A stretch of DNA of 32,180 bases from Alphaproteobacteria bacterium (GTDB lineage: Bacteria; Pseudomonadota; Alphaproteobacteria; Rhizobiales; Xanthobacteraceae), in contig VAZV01000241.1 in the NCBI GenBank assembly GCA_005884765.1, positions 1-32,180 on the forward strand. The letters are read 5' to 3'. The translations under genes were made by a program, and so were the position numbers. The first letter of the stretch is position 1, and every line of letters begins with the position of its first letter. Shown piece after piece: positions 8,740-16,554 of the stretch. Under the pieces are notes generated by a model, which saw nothing but the letters and a program-made list of their open reading frames with translations, did no database searches and was not told the origin of the DNA.

Positions 8740-10020
8740 TTAGGCGCCGAGCGCCTGCTCGAGATCCGCGACCAGGTCTTCCTTGTCTTCGATGCCGATC
8801 GACAGCCGCACCACGTCGGGTGCTGCGCCCGACTTGACCTTCGCGGCATCATCGAGCTGGCTGTGCGTGGTCGACGCCGGGTGGATCACCAGCGAGCGGG
8901 TATCGCCGACATTGGCGAGATGCGAGAACAGTTTCAGGTTCGACACCAGATTGACGCCGGCGTCATATCCGCCCCTGAGGCTGAAAGTGAACACCGCACC
9001 CGCGCCCTTTGGCGAATATTTGCGCGCCAGGTTGTTGTATTTGTCACTGGGGAGCCCGGCATAGCTCACCGATGTCACCGCGGAATGACCGGAGAGATAT
9101 TCCGCGATCGCCTTGGCATTCTCGCAATGCCTTTGCATGCGCAGCGGCAGAGTCTCGATGCCCGTCAGGATCAAGAACGCATTGAACGGCGACAGCGCCG
9201 GGCCGAGATCGCGCAGGCCCAGCACGCGGCAGGCGATCGCAAAGGCGAAATTGCCGAAAGTCTCGTGCAGCTTAATGCCGTGATATTCGGGCCGCGGCTC
9301 GCTCAGCATCGGATATTTGTTGTCCCTTGACCAGTCGAAGGTGCCGGCATCGACGATGATGCCGCCGATCGAATTGCCGTGACCGGCGAGAAACTTTGTC
9401 AGCGAATGCACGACGATATCGGCACCGTGATCGATCGGGCGGATCAGATAGGGCGTCGCCAGCGTGTTGTCGGCGATCAAGGGCACGGCGGCCTTGCGCG
9501 CCACCGCCGAGATCGCCTCGATATCGGTAATGCTGCCGCCGGGATTGGCGATCGATTCGATGAAGATCGCCTTGGTGTGCGGGGTGACCGCGCGCTCGAA
9601 GCTGCCGATATCGTCGGGGTCAGCCCACACCACGTTCCAGCCAAAGCTCTTGAACGCATGGGTGAACTGGTTGATCGAGCCGCCATAGAGCTTGCGCGCG
9701 GCGATGAACTCGTCGCCCGGTCTCAACAATTGCTGCAGCACCACGACCTGCGCGGCATGTCCAGATGCGACCGCAAGGCCCGCGGTGCCACCTTCGAGCG
9801 CGGCGACGCGCTCCTCCAATACCGCGTTGGTCGGATTTCCAATCCTTGTATAAATATTGCCGAACGCCTGCAGGCCGAACAGCGAAGCGGCATGATCGGC
9901 ATCGTTGAACACGAATGACGTGGTCTGATAGATCGGCGTCACCCGCGCCCCGGTGGTGGGATCGGGCTGCGCACCGGCATGCACGGCGAGGGTGGAAAAT
10001 CCCGGAAGGCGGTCGGTCAT
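8740..10020 (-). CDS. metY: O-acetylhomoserine sulfhydrylase (aminocarboxypropyltransferase)
   Basis: The 426-aa PLP enzyme makes homocysteine (or methionine) from O-acetylhomoserine and sulfide (or methanethiol) in the cytoplasm. The Cys/Met-metabolism family signature is complete: TLAVHAG at the start, YTRIGNPTNAVLEERVAALE, SGHAAQ, then VVHSLTKFLAGHG with Lys209 as the PLP Schiff-base lysine, and HPASTTHSQL near the end. The length and the NKYPMLSEPRPEYHG segment fit the OAH sulfhydrylase branch rather than cystathionine gamma-synthase (about 380 aa). ATG 10020 follows AAAGGA at good spacing. The leader does not obviously match SAM-II consensus elements. Confidence 0.92.
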   Translation of the reverse strand: MTDRLPGFSTLAVHAGAQPDPTTGARVTPIYQTTSFVFNDADHAASLFGLQAFGNIYTRIGNPTNAVLEERVAALEGGTAGLAVASGHAAQVVVLQQLLRPGDEFIAARKLYGGSINQFTHAFKSFGWNVVWADPDDIGSFERAVTPHTKAIFIESIANPGGSITDIEAISAVARKAAVPLIADNTLATPYLIRPIDHGADIVVHSLTKFLAGHGNSIGGIIVDAGTFDWSRDNKYPMLSEPRPEYHGIKLHETFGNFAFAIACRVLGLRDLGPALSPFNAFLILTGIETLPLRMQRHCENAKAIAEYLSGHSAVTSVSYAGLPSDKYNNLARKYSPKGAGAVFTFSLRGGYDAGVNLVSNLKLFSHLANVGDTRSLVIHPASTTHSQLDDAAKVKSGAAPDVVRLSIGIEDKEDLVADLEQALGA

Positions 10021-10195
10021 TCTTTTTCCTTTGCGAGCGTGTCATCCGCGCCAGCGGCGGTCATGCGGCCGCATCGCGCGAGATGGGCAGACGGCACGGT
10101 GTGTATTCGAGGCGGAGCAGGATTGCCCGAATGAGGGACAATCGCGGTCGCCGCGGGTGCCGTCAAGGCGGCCAGGGGTTTGGCGGGTTGTTTTG

Positions 10196-10229
10196 AAAAA
10201 GCAGTGCTTGCTGCCACCTTTCGGCAGCA
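10196..10229 (-). terminator. Candidate terminator after the CoA-binding gene
   Basis: On the minus strand a perfect 7-bp stem, TGCTGCC/GGCAGCA (10209-10229, 7-nt loop), lies about 20 bp after the stop. A T-run follows about 9 bases later, so the U-tract is offset and the call is tentative. Confidence 0.4.
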
Positions 10230-10248
10230 CAATCGTTTCGCAATTGCG

Positions 10249-10833
10249 TCAGGAAAGCTCGCTCTTGTTTTTGGCGGCGCGGTCGGATGCCGCAGTCTCG
10301 CCGCCGCCGACGCTGGTGCGGTCCAGCGACAGCCGCATGCCCTGCGTCGGTAGCGGTGCGCGCTTGGAGCTGAGCGTACGTGAGTTGACGCCCATCCATG
10401 AAATCTCCGACGACAACCGGCCGTATTCGATTTTCGGGCAGCGGTTCATCACGACCTTTAGCCCGGCGGCCTCCGCCTTTGCGGCGGCGTCGTCGTCGCG
10501 CGCGCCGAGCTGCATCCAGATCACTTTCGGCAGCAGGCTCAGTCTCAGTGCTTCATCGACCACCGGCATGATGTGGCTGGAATTGCGGAAGATTTCAACC
10601 ATGTCGATGGGCCGGTCGATATCGAGCAGCGACGCCACGAAGGGCTTCCCGAGCAGGAGCTTTCCGACATGGCCGGGGTTGACCGGGATCATGTCATAGC
10701 CGCGCTGCGCCAGATATTTGAACGCGAAATAGCTCGGCCGCACATTGACCGGCGAGGCACCGACCATCGCGATCGACTTCACGCCATTGAGAATGCCGCG
10801 GATGTAATTGTCGGGGTAGGCGTCGTGATTCAT
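10249..10833 (-). CDS. CoA-binding protein (YccU-like, CoA_binding_2)
   Basis: From ATG 10833 the protein is 194 aa. It has the Rossmann-type CoA-binding domain: IAMVGASPVNVRPSYFAFKYL (nucleotide-binding loop), YDMIPVNPGHVGKLLLGK, DMVEIFRNS and VIWMQLGARDDDAAAKAEAAG, then VVMNRCPKIEYGRL. This is the stand-alone succinyl-CoA-synthetase-like CoA-binding fold; the cellular role is unknown. About 50 residues at the C-terminus are extra and low-complexity. The frame runs upstream to 10887 but only into a palindromic repeat, so ATG 10833, just after CCGGAGA, is preferred. Confidence 0.85.
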   Translation of the reverse strand: MNHDAYPDNYIRGILNGVKSIAMVGASPVNVRPSYFAFKYLAQRGYDMIPVNPGHVGKLLLGKPFVASLLDIDRPIDMVEIFRNSSHIMPVVDEALRLSLLPKVIWMQLGARDDDAAAKAEAAGLKVVMNRCPKIEYGRLSSEISWMGVNSRTLSSKRAPLPTQGMRLSLDRTSVGGGETAASDRAAKNKSELS

Positions 10834-10849
10834 TCTCCGGTCCCTGTCC

Positions 10850-10949
10850 CCTCGTGGCGAGGAGCGCGGAAGCGCGTCTCGAACCATGAGGCCGCAGTGC
10901 GGGCCTCATCCTTCGAGACGCGGCGAAACCGCCGCTCCTCAGGACGAGG
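10850..10949. repeat. Imperfect palindromic intergenic repeat, about 100 bp
   Basis: The left arm (10850-10891, CCTCGT...CATGAGG) and the right arm (10904-10949, CCTCATCC...GACGAGG) are imperfect reverse complements. Each arm has its own smaller hairpin (GCGC-GGAA-GCGC and GCGGCG-AAAC-CGCCGC). It begins beside the CoA-binding start and ends one base before the crotonase stop codon (10951-10953). It resembles the palindromic repeats scattered in Bradyrhizobium intergenic spaces (from memory) and may stabilise or terminate the upstream minus-strand transcript. Confidence 0.8.
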
Positions 10950-10950
10950 T

Positions 10951-11775
10951 TCACCTATCCTGCCACTTCGGCTCGCGCTTTTCGATAAAGGCACCGATAC
11001 CTTCCTCGGCGTCACGCGCCAGCATGTTCTCGGTCATCACTTCTGACGCATAGCGATAGGCGTCTGCAAGGCTCATCTCGGCCTGCCGGTAGAATGCCGT
11101 CTTGCCAAGTTTTACGACGTAGGCGGATTTCAGCGCGACCTTTTGTGCGAGCGCAATCGCGGCGGCGCGTTCGCTGCCCGCGGGAACAACATGGTTGACG
11201 AGGCCGATATCGCGCGCGGTGGCGGCCGGGATCGGTTCGCCGGTCAGCAGCATCTCCATCGCCTGCTTGCGCGGCACGTTGCGCGACAGCGCCACCATCG
11301 GCGTCGAGCAGAACAATCCGATGTCAACGCCGGGCGTCGCAAAGCTCGCGGCCTCAGATGCGACCGCAAGGTCGCAGCTTGCCACCAATTGGCAACCGGC
11401 GGCGGTCGCAATCCCCTGCACCGCGGCCACCACCGGCTTCGGCAGATGCACGATCGCCTGCATCATGGCGCTGCAGGCGTTCATGACTTGCGCAAAGTAG
11501 GCGCGCCCGCGGTCGGCATCGCTGCGGCGGGCGGTCAGTTCCTTCATGTCATGGCCGGCCGAGAAGGCCGGGCCGTTGGCCGCAATCACGAGCGCGCGAA
11601 TATTCTTGTCGTCGGCGATATCGTTGAGCGCCGCATGCAGTCCGGCGATCATTGCCTCCGACAGGCTATTGCGCGCGGCCGGCCGATTGAGGGTGAGCAC
11701 GGCGACGCTGCCGAGCGTCTCGCGCAGGAGGATCGGCGATTGCGGCGTCGCGGCGCGTGCGGTCTGGTTTCTCAT
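10951..11775 (-). CDS. Enoyl-CoA hydratase/isomerase-family protein, ECHDC3-like
   Basis: From ATG 11775 the protein is 274 aa with a crotonase fold: LTLNRPAARNSLS, the oxyanion-hole segment AFSAGHDMKEL, then GIATAAGCQLVASCDLAVAS, then FATPGVDIGLFCSTPMVALSR, and GLVNHVV. Crotonase hydratases use two Glu residues, one in GGG-C-E and one in the following PE segment. Here the first is Gln128 (GCQL) and the second region reads TPGV, so both are missing. This pattern recalls ECHDC3-type proteins, whose reaction is not settled. It probably binds an acyl-CoA but may not hydrate it. The longer frame to 11871 is not family-like. It is about 118 bp upstream of the CoA-binding gene on the same strand and may share its transcript. 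Confidence 0.85.
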   Translation of the reverse strand: MRNQTARAATPQSPILLRETLGSVAVLTLNRPAARNSLSEAMIAGLHAALNDIADDKNIRALVIAANGPAFSAGHDMKELTARRSDADRGRAYFAQVMNACSAMMQAIVHLPKPVVAAVQGIATAAGCQLVASCDLAVASEAASFATPGVDIGLFCSTPMVALSRNVPRKQAMEMLLTGEPIPAATARDIGLVNHVVPAGSERAAAIALAQKVALKSAYVVKLGKTAFYRQAEMSLADAYRYASEVMTENMLARDAEEGIGAFIEKREPKWQDR

Positions 11776-11930
11776 CCGAAGTTCCAATAGCTCGCCGGGC
11801 ACACGGGTAATGTATGCAATCGTCCGCCGGGCGCCAATCGTCCCATGCGCACCAAAATGAGGTCCGGACACGGTTTGCGAGTCCGGCTTGGTGCGTCACG
11901 GAAAAAGCCCCGCGCGCTGGCGACGATCCA

Positions 11931-12566
11931 TTACCTCTTTTTCTTCTCGGTCAGATCCAGGGTCGCGCCATCCACAAATCGCTCCATGAGGCGGGGCGCC
12001 GATGCACCAAACATGCGGATACGGCCGGTATGGGCCAGAAGCAGCAGCCCCGCCGCATGCGCGAAGATATCCGCCATTAATAATCTTGCTTCCTCATGGC
12101 GGGCACCGAGGGCTTGGGCAGCATCGGCGATCGGATGCATAGCCAATTCAAGGGCCGTATTGAGGATCTCATCGCGTTCCTTACCGAGGCCGTGCGGCTT
12201 CATGCCACCGCGAAACAGATAGAAGCCGAGATCGAGGTCTTTGGGATTGTCGGCGTAATACCGGAAGAATGCCATAGCGGCGGCCCGGAGCTGGTCCGCC
12301 GGCGTCTTGGCGCGCGTGATGGCACGAGCGACGGCCTTTGCCAGATCGGCCAGCGATTCGCGAAGAACCTCCGCGTATATCGCTTCCTTGGACTCGAAGT
12401 GAAAGTAGAGCGCTGCGGGCGTGTAGCCGGCCGCTGTCGCGATCGCCCGCAATGAAGCGCCCTCGAGCCCCTCAGCCTCGAACACCTTGCGAGCGGCGTC
12501 CATGATCAGGCCGCGCTTCAGCTCGCTCACCGCCTTCTGCCGGCCGATTCTCTGTTCTTGTTCCAT
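11931..12566 (-). CDS. TetR/AcrR-family transcriptional regulator
   Basis: The 211-aa protein has an N-terminal TetR DNA-binding domain at about residues 16-65: LIMDAARKVFEAEGLEGASL, then RAIATAAGYTPAALYFHF, then SKEAIYAEVL. The recognition helix is TPAALYFHF. The C-terminal ligand domain (ADQLRAAAMAFFRYYADNP and later helices) is variable as usual. It is divergent from a crotonase gene across a 109-bp gap that contains inverted repeats centred in a promoter, so it probably represses that gene and itself in response to an acyl-CoA or related ligand (inference). ATG 12566 starts MEQEQRIGRQ. Confidence 0.9.
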   Translation of the reverse strand: MEQEQRIGRQKAVSELKRGLIMDAARKVFEAEGLEGASLRAIATAAGYTPAALYFHFESKEAIYAEVLRESLADLAKAVARAITRAKTPADQLRAAAMAFFRYYADNPKDLDLGFYLFRGGMKPHGLGKERDEILNTALELAMHPIADAAQALGARHEEARLLMADIFAHAAGLLLLAHTGRIRMFGASAPRLMERFVDGATLDLTEKKKR

Positions 12567-12586
12567 TGGTCAGTTTATTAGCACAC

Positions 12587-12628
12587 TTGACGGTTTATCT
12601 AACAGTGTTAGAATTTATAACGGCGTTA
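12587..12628 (+). promoter_or_regulatory. Crotonase promoter with two TetR-type operators
   Basis: A perfect inverted repeat TCTAACA-G-TGTTAGA lies at 12598-12612, and a second perfect one, TAACG-G-CGTTA, at 12618-12628. Both contain TAAC-N3-GTTA and their centres are 18 bp apart. TTGACG (12587-12592) and TAGAAT (12609-12614), 16 bp apart, form a sigma-70-like promoter for the plus-strand crotonase, so the first operator fills the spacer and overlaps the -10 box. This is the expected layout for repression by the divergent TetR protein. Confidence 0.75.
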
Positions 12629-12675
12629 AAAAATAACGATCACCAACAACAGATCGTCAATAACAGGAGGCTCCG

Positions 12676-13404
12676 ATGACAGTGAGGACCGAGAAGGAGG
12701 GCCCGGTCTGGACCATCATCCATGATCGGCCCGAGGCCCGTAACGCCATGGATCCCAAAAGCGCGGATGCCCTGACCGACGCGTTTCTCGAGTTCGATGC
12801 CAACAGCGAAGCTGCGGTTGCGGTATTCTACGGCGCAGGCGGCGCGTTCTGTTCCGGCTGGGACCTCAAATATGTCAGCGCGATCAATGTCGACTATCCG
12901 CTGGGCGAGCTCGATATTTCAACGGCCCGGCCGCGCGGCAACGGGGGCGAAATTCCACGTGGTCCGCTCGGACAATCTCGTCTGGAATGGGACAAGCCAG
13001 TCATCGCGGCGATTGAAGGTCCGGCGGTCGCCGGCGGCATGGAGCTGGGATTGTGGTGCGATTTGCGCATTGTCGGGCAGGGCCGCGCACTCGAGATTAT
13101 CCTGACGGGACGCAAAGTGCCGGCCGAGGAGTGCATGTCGATCGGCTTGTGCGAATACCTGACCCCGAAGGGAGGGGCTCGCGCCAAAGCAGAAGCGCTC
13201 GCGCAAGAGATCGCGCGCTTTCCCCAGGTCTGCGTTCGCGCCGACCGACGGTCTGCCATCAAGAGCCATGGCCTTAGCGTCCGCGAGGCTCTGATTCAGG
13301 AATGGTACAACGGGCGGGAGGCACTGATCGCGGACGGCGTGGCGGGGGCGGGGCGCTTCAGCGATGGGCTTGGGCGGCACGGTGATTTCGGGAAGATTCG
13401 ATAG
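12676..13404 (+). CDS. Enoyl-CoA hydratase/isomerase-family protein with apparent internal deletion
   Basis: The 242-aa protein has the crotonase fold: DRPEARNAMDP, the oxyanion-hole segment FCSGWDLKYV, and PVIAAIEGPAVAGGMELGLW with Glu123 in the first catalytic position. After WCDLR131 it jumps directly to IVGQGRALEIILTGRKV. Family members normally have about 25-30 more residues here, including the second catalytic region and a Gly-rich turn. The gap is in frame, so the rest (EECMSIGLCEYL) continues normally. Activity is therefore doubtful unless the deletion is an assembly error. AGGAGG at 12665-12670 gives a strong ribosome site before ATG 12676. It is controlled from the divergent TetR promoter. 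Confidence 0.8.
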   Translation: MTVRTEKEGPVWTIIHDRPEARNAMDPKSADALTDAFLEFDANSEAAVAVFYGAGGAFCSGWDLKYVSAINVDYPLGELDISTARPRGNGGEIPRGPLGQSRLEWDKPVIAAIEGPAVAGGMELGLWCDLRIVGQGRALEIILTGRKVPAEECMSIGLCEYLTPKGGARAKAEALAQEIARFPQVCVRADRRSAIKSHGLSVREALIQEWYNGREALIADGVAGAGRFSDGLGRHGDFGKIR

Positions 13405-13480
13405 TGCATCGAAATTCCTGGTCCGAAACATCGGTGATTTGACCAGATGGTGGGATTGACGCCAGGTTAAATGTCCGCTC

Positions 13481-13503
13481 GCCGCCAGGCGTTACTTGGC
13501 GGC
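13481..13503. other. Hairpin between the crotonase and thioesterase genes
   Basis: A perfect 7-bp stem GCCGCCA/TGGCGGC with a 9-nt loop lies about 75 bp after the crotonase stop. There is no U-run, so it may be a Rho-assisted 3' end or only a stable intergenic structure. Confidence 0.4.
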
Positions 13504-13532
13504 CTATCCGCTGGATAATTCGATAACGCGCA

Positions 13533-13961
13533 ATGAACGCATCTCGAATGACCATAGCTGAACTCGACGCTTTCCTGCGCGCCGAACTTCCGCAGATGTT
13601 TAGATATGACTCGTTCACGATCGAGCATGCTGACGGTCGAACGTGCCGGATAAGACAGGGATTTGACGAGACCATGCTGCGTCCCGGCGGAACTATTTCG
13701 GGACCGGCACTGATGACGTTGGCGGACGCTGCGATGTACATCGTGCTGCTGTCGGCGATCGGCCCGGTAGGGCTCGCGGTGACAACCAACCTCTGCATCA
13801 ATTTTCTGAGGAAGGCGCCAGCTAATCGCGATCTGCTTGCGGAAGCCAAGCTGCTTAAGCTCGGAAAGCGTCTCGCAGTTGGGGAAGTGCTGCTGTTTTC
13901 CGAACAATCCCTCGACCCGATCGCCCACGTGACGTCCACCTATTCCGTTCCAAATACTTAG
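13533..13961 (+). CDS. PaaI-family hot-dog thioesterase
   Basis: The 142-aa protein has the single hot-dog fold of PaaI/YbgC-like acyl-CoA thioesterases. The signature is LRPGGTISGPALMTLADAAMY, with the GG turn and the Asp of ADAAMY in the expected catalytic helix, followed by LAVTTNLCINFLRKAP and VGEVLLFSE strands. It would hydrolyse an acyl- or aryl-CoA; the substrate is unknown. Its neighbour is a crotonase, so a shared role in CoA-thioester turnover is possible. ATG 13533 (MNASRM) or ATG 13548 (MTIAEL) could be the start; neither has a strong ribosome site. Confidence 0.85.
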   Translation: MNASRMTIAELDAFLRAELPQMFRYDSFTIEHADGRTCRIRQGFDETMLRPGGTISGPALMTLADAAMYIVLLSAIGPVGLAVTTNLCINFLRKAPANRDLLAEAKLLKLGKRLAVGEVLLFSEQSLDPIAHVTSTYSVPNT

Positions 13962-13989
13962 CGTTTGGCATGGTAACATCACACCATAA

Positions 13990-14018
13990 TTGTAAGGCTT
14001 TGATTTCGCATATATAAA
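13990..14018 (+). promoter_or_regulatory. Candidate rplM-rpsI promoter
   Basis: TTGTAA (13990-13995) and TATAAA (14013-14018) are 17 bp apart in an AT-rich patch upstream of rplM. TTGACG at 14034 with CTAGAA at 14056 is a second, weaker pair. Either would leave a leader of roughly 55-100 nt before ATG 14121. Confidence 0.4.
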
Positions 14019-14120
14019 TATCTGTACAATGCATTGACGGGCGCAACGGTCTTATCTAGAAATCCGCGCAGTCGGGCGCCCTAAGCGTCCGGGTATCTTC
14101 CCTTGCACGGATTTCCTCAG

Positions 14121-14585
14121 ATGAAAACGTTTTCGGCAAAGCCTGCCGAGGTGACGAAGAAGTGGGTGCTGATCGACGCCAAAGGTCTGGTGGTCGGCCG
14201 GCTCGCAACGCTCGTCGCCATGCGGCTGCGCGGCAAGCACTTGCCCACCTACACGCCCCATGTCGACTGCGGCGACAATGTCATCATCATCAATGCGGCA
14301 CATGCGGTGCTGACCGGCCGCAAGCGCGACCAGAAGGTCTATTACAAGCACACCGGCTTCGTTGGCCACGTCAAGGAGCGTACGGCGAAGCAGATCCTCG
14401 AGGGCCGTTTCCCGGAGCGCGTGGTCGAGAAGGCCATCGAACGCATGATCCCGCGTGGACCGCTCGGCCGTGTGCAACTCGGCAACTTGCGCGTCTATCC
14501 CGGGCCTGAGCATCCGCATGAGGCCCAGAGCCCCGAGAAAGTCGACGTCGCCAAGATGAACCGCAAGAACATGAGGGCCGCATAA
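14121..14585 (+). CDS. rplM: 50S ribosomal protein L13
   Basis: From ATG 14121 (MKTFSAKPAEV) the protein is 154 aa, the usual length in Alphaproteobacteria. Recognisable L13 segments are KKWVLIDAKGLVVGRLAT, YTPHVDCGDNVIIINA, YYKHTGFVGHVKERTA and IPRGPLGRVQL, ending in LRVYPGPEHPHEAQSP. It binds 23S rRNA early in assembly of the large subunit. The frame can be extended to TTG 14103, but the family start is at 14121. rpsI follows after 1 bp, so the pair is one operon. Confidence 0.98.
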   Translation: MKTFSAKPAEVTKKWVLIDAKGLVVGRLATLVAMRLRGKHLPTYTPHVDCGDNVIIINAAHAVLTGRKRDQKVYYKHTGFVGHVKERTAKQILEGRFPERVVEKAIERMIPRGPLGRVQLGNLRVYPGPEHPHEAQSPEKVDVAKMNRKNMRAA

Positions 14586-14586
14586 T

Positions 14587-15063
14587 ATGGCCGACACCAT
14601 GCAATCTCTCGATCAACTGTCGCAGCTCAAGCCGGCGGCGCCCGAAGCGCCGAAATACGTCAAGAAGGTCGACAAGCAGGGCCGCGCCTATGCCACCGGC
14701 AAGCGCAAGGACGCGGTCGCCCGGGTCTGGATCAAGCCCGGCGCCGGCAAGATCGTGGTCAACACCCGCGAAGTTGAAGTCTACTTTGCGCGCCCGGTGC
14801 TGCGGATGCTGATCCAGCAGCCTCTGGTTGCTGCTGCCCGCGCCGGCCAGTATGACGTGATCTGCACCGTCGCCGGTGGCGGTCTGTCGGGGCAGGCGGG
14901 CGCGGTCCGTCACGGCCTGTCGAAGGCGCTGACGAATTTCGAGCCCGACCTGCGCACCGTCCTGAAGAAGGGCGGTTTCCTGACGCGCGACTCCCGCACC
15001 GTCGAGCGCAAGAAGTACGGCCGGGCGAAGGCGCGCAAGTCGTTCCAGTTCTCCAAGCGTTAA
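14587..15063 (+). CDS. rpsI: 30S ribosomal protein S9
   Basis: The 158-aa protein carries the S9 signature: GRAYATGKRKDAVARVWIKP, then GKIVVNTREVEVYF, then TVAGGGLSGQAGAVRHGLSK, LRTVLKKGGFLTRDSR and the very conserved C-terminal KKYGRAKARKSFQFSKR, whose last residues reach the ribosomal P site. The N-terminal ~35 residues are a variable alphaproteobacterial extension. It starts 1 bp after the rplM stop and is followed by an intrinsic terminator. Confidence 0.98.
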   Translation: MADTMQSLDQLSQLKPAAPEAPKYVKKVDKQGRAYATGKRKDAVARVWIKPGAGKIVVNTREVEVYFARPVLRMLIQQPLVAAARAGQYDVICTVAGGGLSGQAGAVRHGLSKALTNFEPDLRTVLKKGGFLTRDSRTVERKKYGRAKARKSFQFSKR

Positions 15064-15104
15064 TCGCTTCGCTAAAATTGCCGCGAACGCGGCATTCACA
15101 AACC

Positions 15105-15133
15105 AAAGGGGCGCATGATCTGCGCCCTTTTTT
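15105..15133 (+). terminator. Rho-independent terminator of rplM-rpsI
   Basis: The stem GGGCGCA (15109-15115) pairs with TGCGCCC (15121-15127) across the loop TGATC and is followed by TTTTTT (15128-15133). It lies about 45 bp after the rpsI stop. Confidence 0.93.
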
Positions 15134-15289
15134 CTGCGCGCGTCTTACCGAAGAATTAATGAAGTTTTTCCCGAAAACTTGCACGTGATCGCAAACGGAT
15201 TTCCAACGCGGCGATCGTACTGTGCAAAATGCGGCACGTTCCTTTTTTGGCCGCACCGGATCAGCTCGCGTCACAATCGCCTGGTGCCT

Positions 15290-16507
15290 ATGTCGCTCGA
15301 TACCTCCACGCTTTATTTCATTGCCACAATGATTGCGGCAATGCTGGGAGTCATGCTGCTCGTCTTCGGCAAGAACGAGAATATCCCGGCGTTGAAATGG
15401 TGGGGAACCGCGTATCTGCTCGGCGCCGCCTCCGTCGCGCTCTGGTCACTTGCGAGCAACATGCTGGGGGAGGTGGTTTCGCTGGCGCTGAACGCCGTTG
15501 GCTTTGTCGCCTGCGGCATGGTCTGGAACGCTTCGCGCGTATTCCATGGCCGCAAACCTAATCTGCTGGGACTGGTGCTGGGCGCGATAGCCTGGATCGC
15601 CGTCGTCATGACGTTGCCGCCGGCGGCCTCGATGATGCGCATGACGATCGGCGCCGGAATTGTCGCTGTCTATGCGGCGCTGACCGCCACCGAATTGTGG
15701 ACCGAGCGTCGCCGGGCGCTGCAAAGGCGCTGGCCGACCATGATGGTGCCGGTCATGCACGGTTTCGTGCTGATGCTGCCGATCCTGCTCGGCAACCTGC
15801 TACATCCCCACGACGTCAGGTTCGCCGGCAGCATCTGGGTAACCGGATTCTCCGTCGAGCTCGTGCTTTATGCGGTCGGCACCGTATTCGTCATCTTCAT
15901 GATGGTCTCCGAGCGCGCGGTGATCGCGCACAAGAACGCCGCTTCGATGGATCCCCTGACCGGCATGTTCAACCGCCGCGGCTTCTCCGAGATATCGTCG
16001 CGGCTGATCGAGCGCGAGGCCAATGCCGGCCGGCCGATGACGGCGATGATCTTCGACATCGACCACTTCAAGTCGATCAATGATCGCTTCGGCCATCCCG
16101 CCGGCGACGAGGTCTTGAAACTGTTTGCCACCGTCGTGGTCAATACGCTGCGGATCTCAGACCTGTCGGGGCGCATAGGCGGCGAGGAATTCGCGGCATT
16201 GCTGCCCTGTCCGCTGGAAGAAGGTGTCGTCGCCGCCGAGCGGGTGCGCGAGGCGTTTGCGAACTCCGGAATCGTGGTCGAGGACGGCCCGGTCGATACC
16301 ACGGTGAGCATCGGCGTCGCGGGCGGGCCTGCCGGCACGGAGCTCGAGGTGCTGCTGGCGGCGGCCGACACCGCGCTCTACCAGGCCAAGCGCAGCGGCC
16401 GCAACCGCGTCGAGGCGGCCGAGGAGTTGCCGCTGTCGCTGGAAAACTGGCGGCGCAAGACCGCGGGCCTTTCGCTGCCCGCGCGGGCGGAGCCGGTGGT
16501 CGCGTAA
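15290..16507 (+). CDS. Membrane-bound GGDEF diguanylate cyclase
   Basis: From ATG 15290 (MSLDTSTLYF) the protein is 405 aa. The first ~215 residues contain about six hydrophobic helices and form a membrane sensor. The GGDEF domain follows: DPLTGMFNRRGF, MIFDIDHFKSINDRFGHPAGDEVL and the active site GGEEF at about 297-301. An RxxD inhibitory site (RISD, about 288-291) sits five residues upstream, so product inhibition by c-di-GMP is expected. It should make c-di-GMP from two GTP at the inner membrane; the signal is unknown. No EAL domain is present. The frame extends to TTG 15179, but that part has no membrane or family features. Confidence 0.93.
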   Translation: MSLDTSTLYFIATMIAAMLGVMLLVFGKNENIPALKWWGTAYLLGAASVALWSLASNMLGEVVSLALNAVGFVACGMVWNASRVFHGRKPNLLGLVLGAIAWIAVVMTLPPAASMMRMTIGAGIVAVYAALTATELWTERRRALQRRWPTMMVPVMHGFVLMLPILLGNLLHPHDVRFAGSIWVTGFSVELVLYAVGTVFVIFMMVSERAVIAHKNAASMDPLTGMFNRRGFSEISSRLIEREANAGRPMTAMIFDIDHFKSINDRFGHPAGDEVLKLFATVVVNTLRISDLSGRIGGEEFAALLPCPLEEGVVAAERVREAFANSGIVVEDGPVDTTVSIGVAGGPAGTELEVLLAAADTALYQAKRSGRNRVEAAEELPLSLENWRRKTAGLSLPARAEPVVA

Positions 16508-16554
16508 CGGCAATGAGCGGCCCGTAACCTCGCCTTTACCATTCGATCCGTATC

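Noticed and set aside
8524..9330. Long plus-strand ORF opposite the sulfhydrylase gene
   Set aside because: It is antisense to a clear PLP enzyme, has no domain and biased composition; a frame shadow.
10021..10150. Possible SAM-II riboswitch before the sulfhydrylase gene
   Set aside because: The leader does not show the expected conserved loop and pseudoknot sequences; only a ribosome site was supported.
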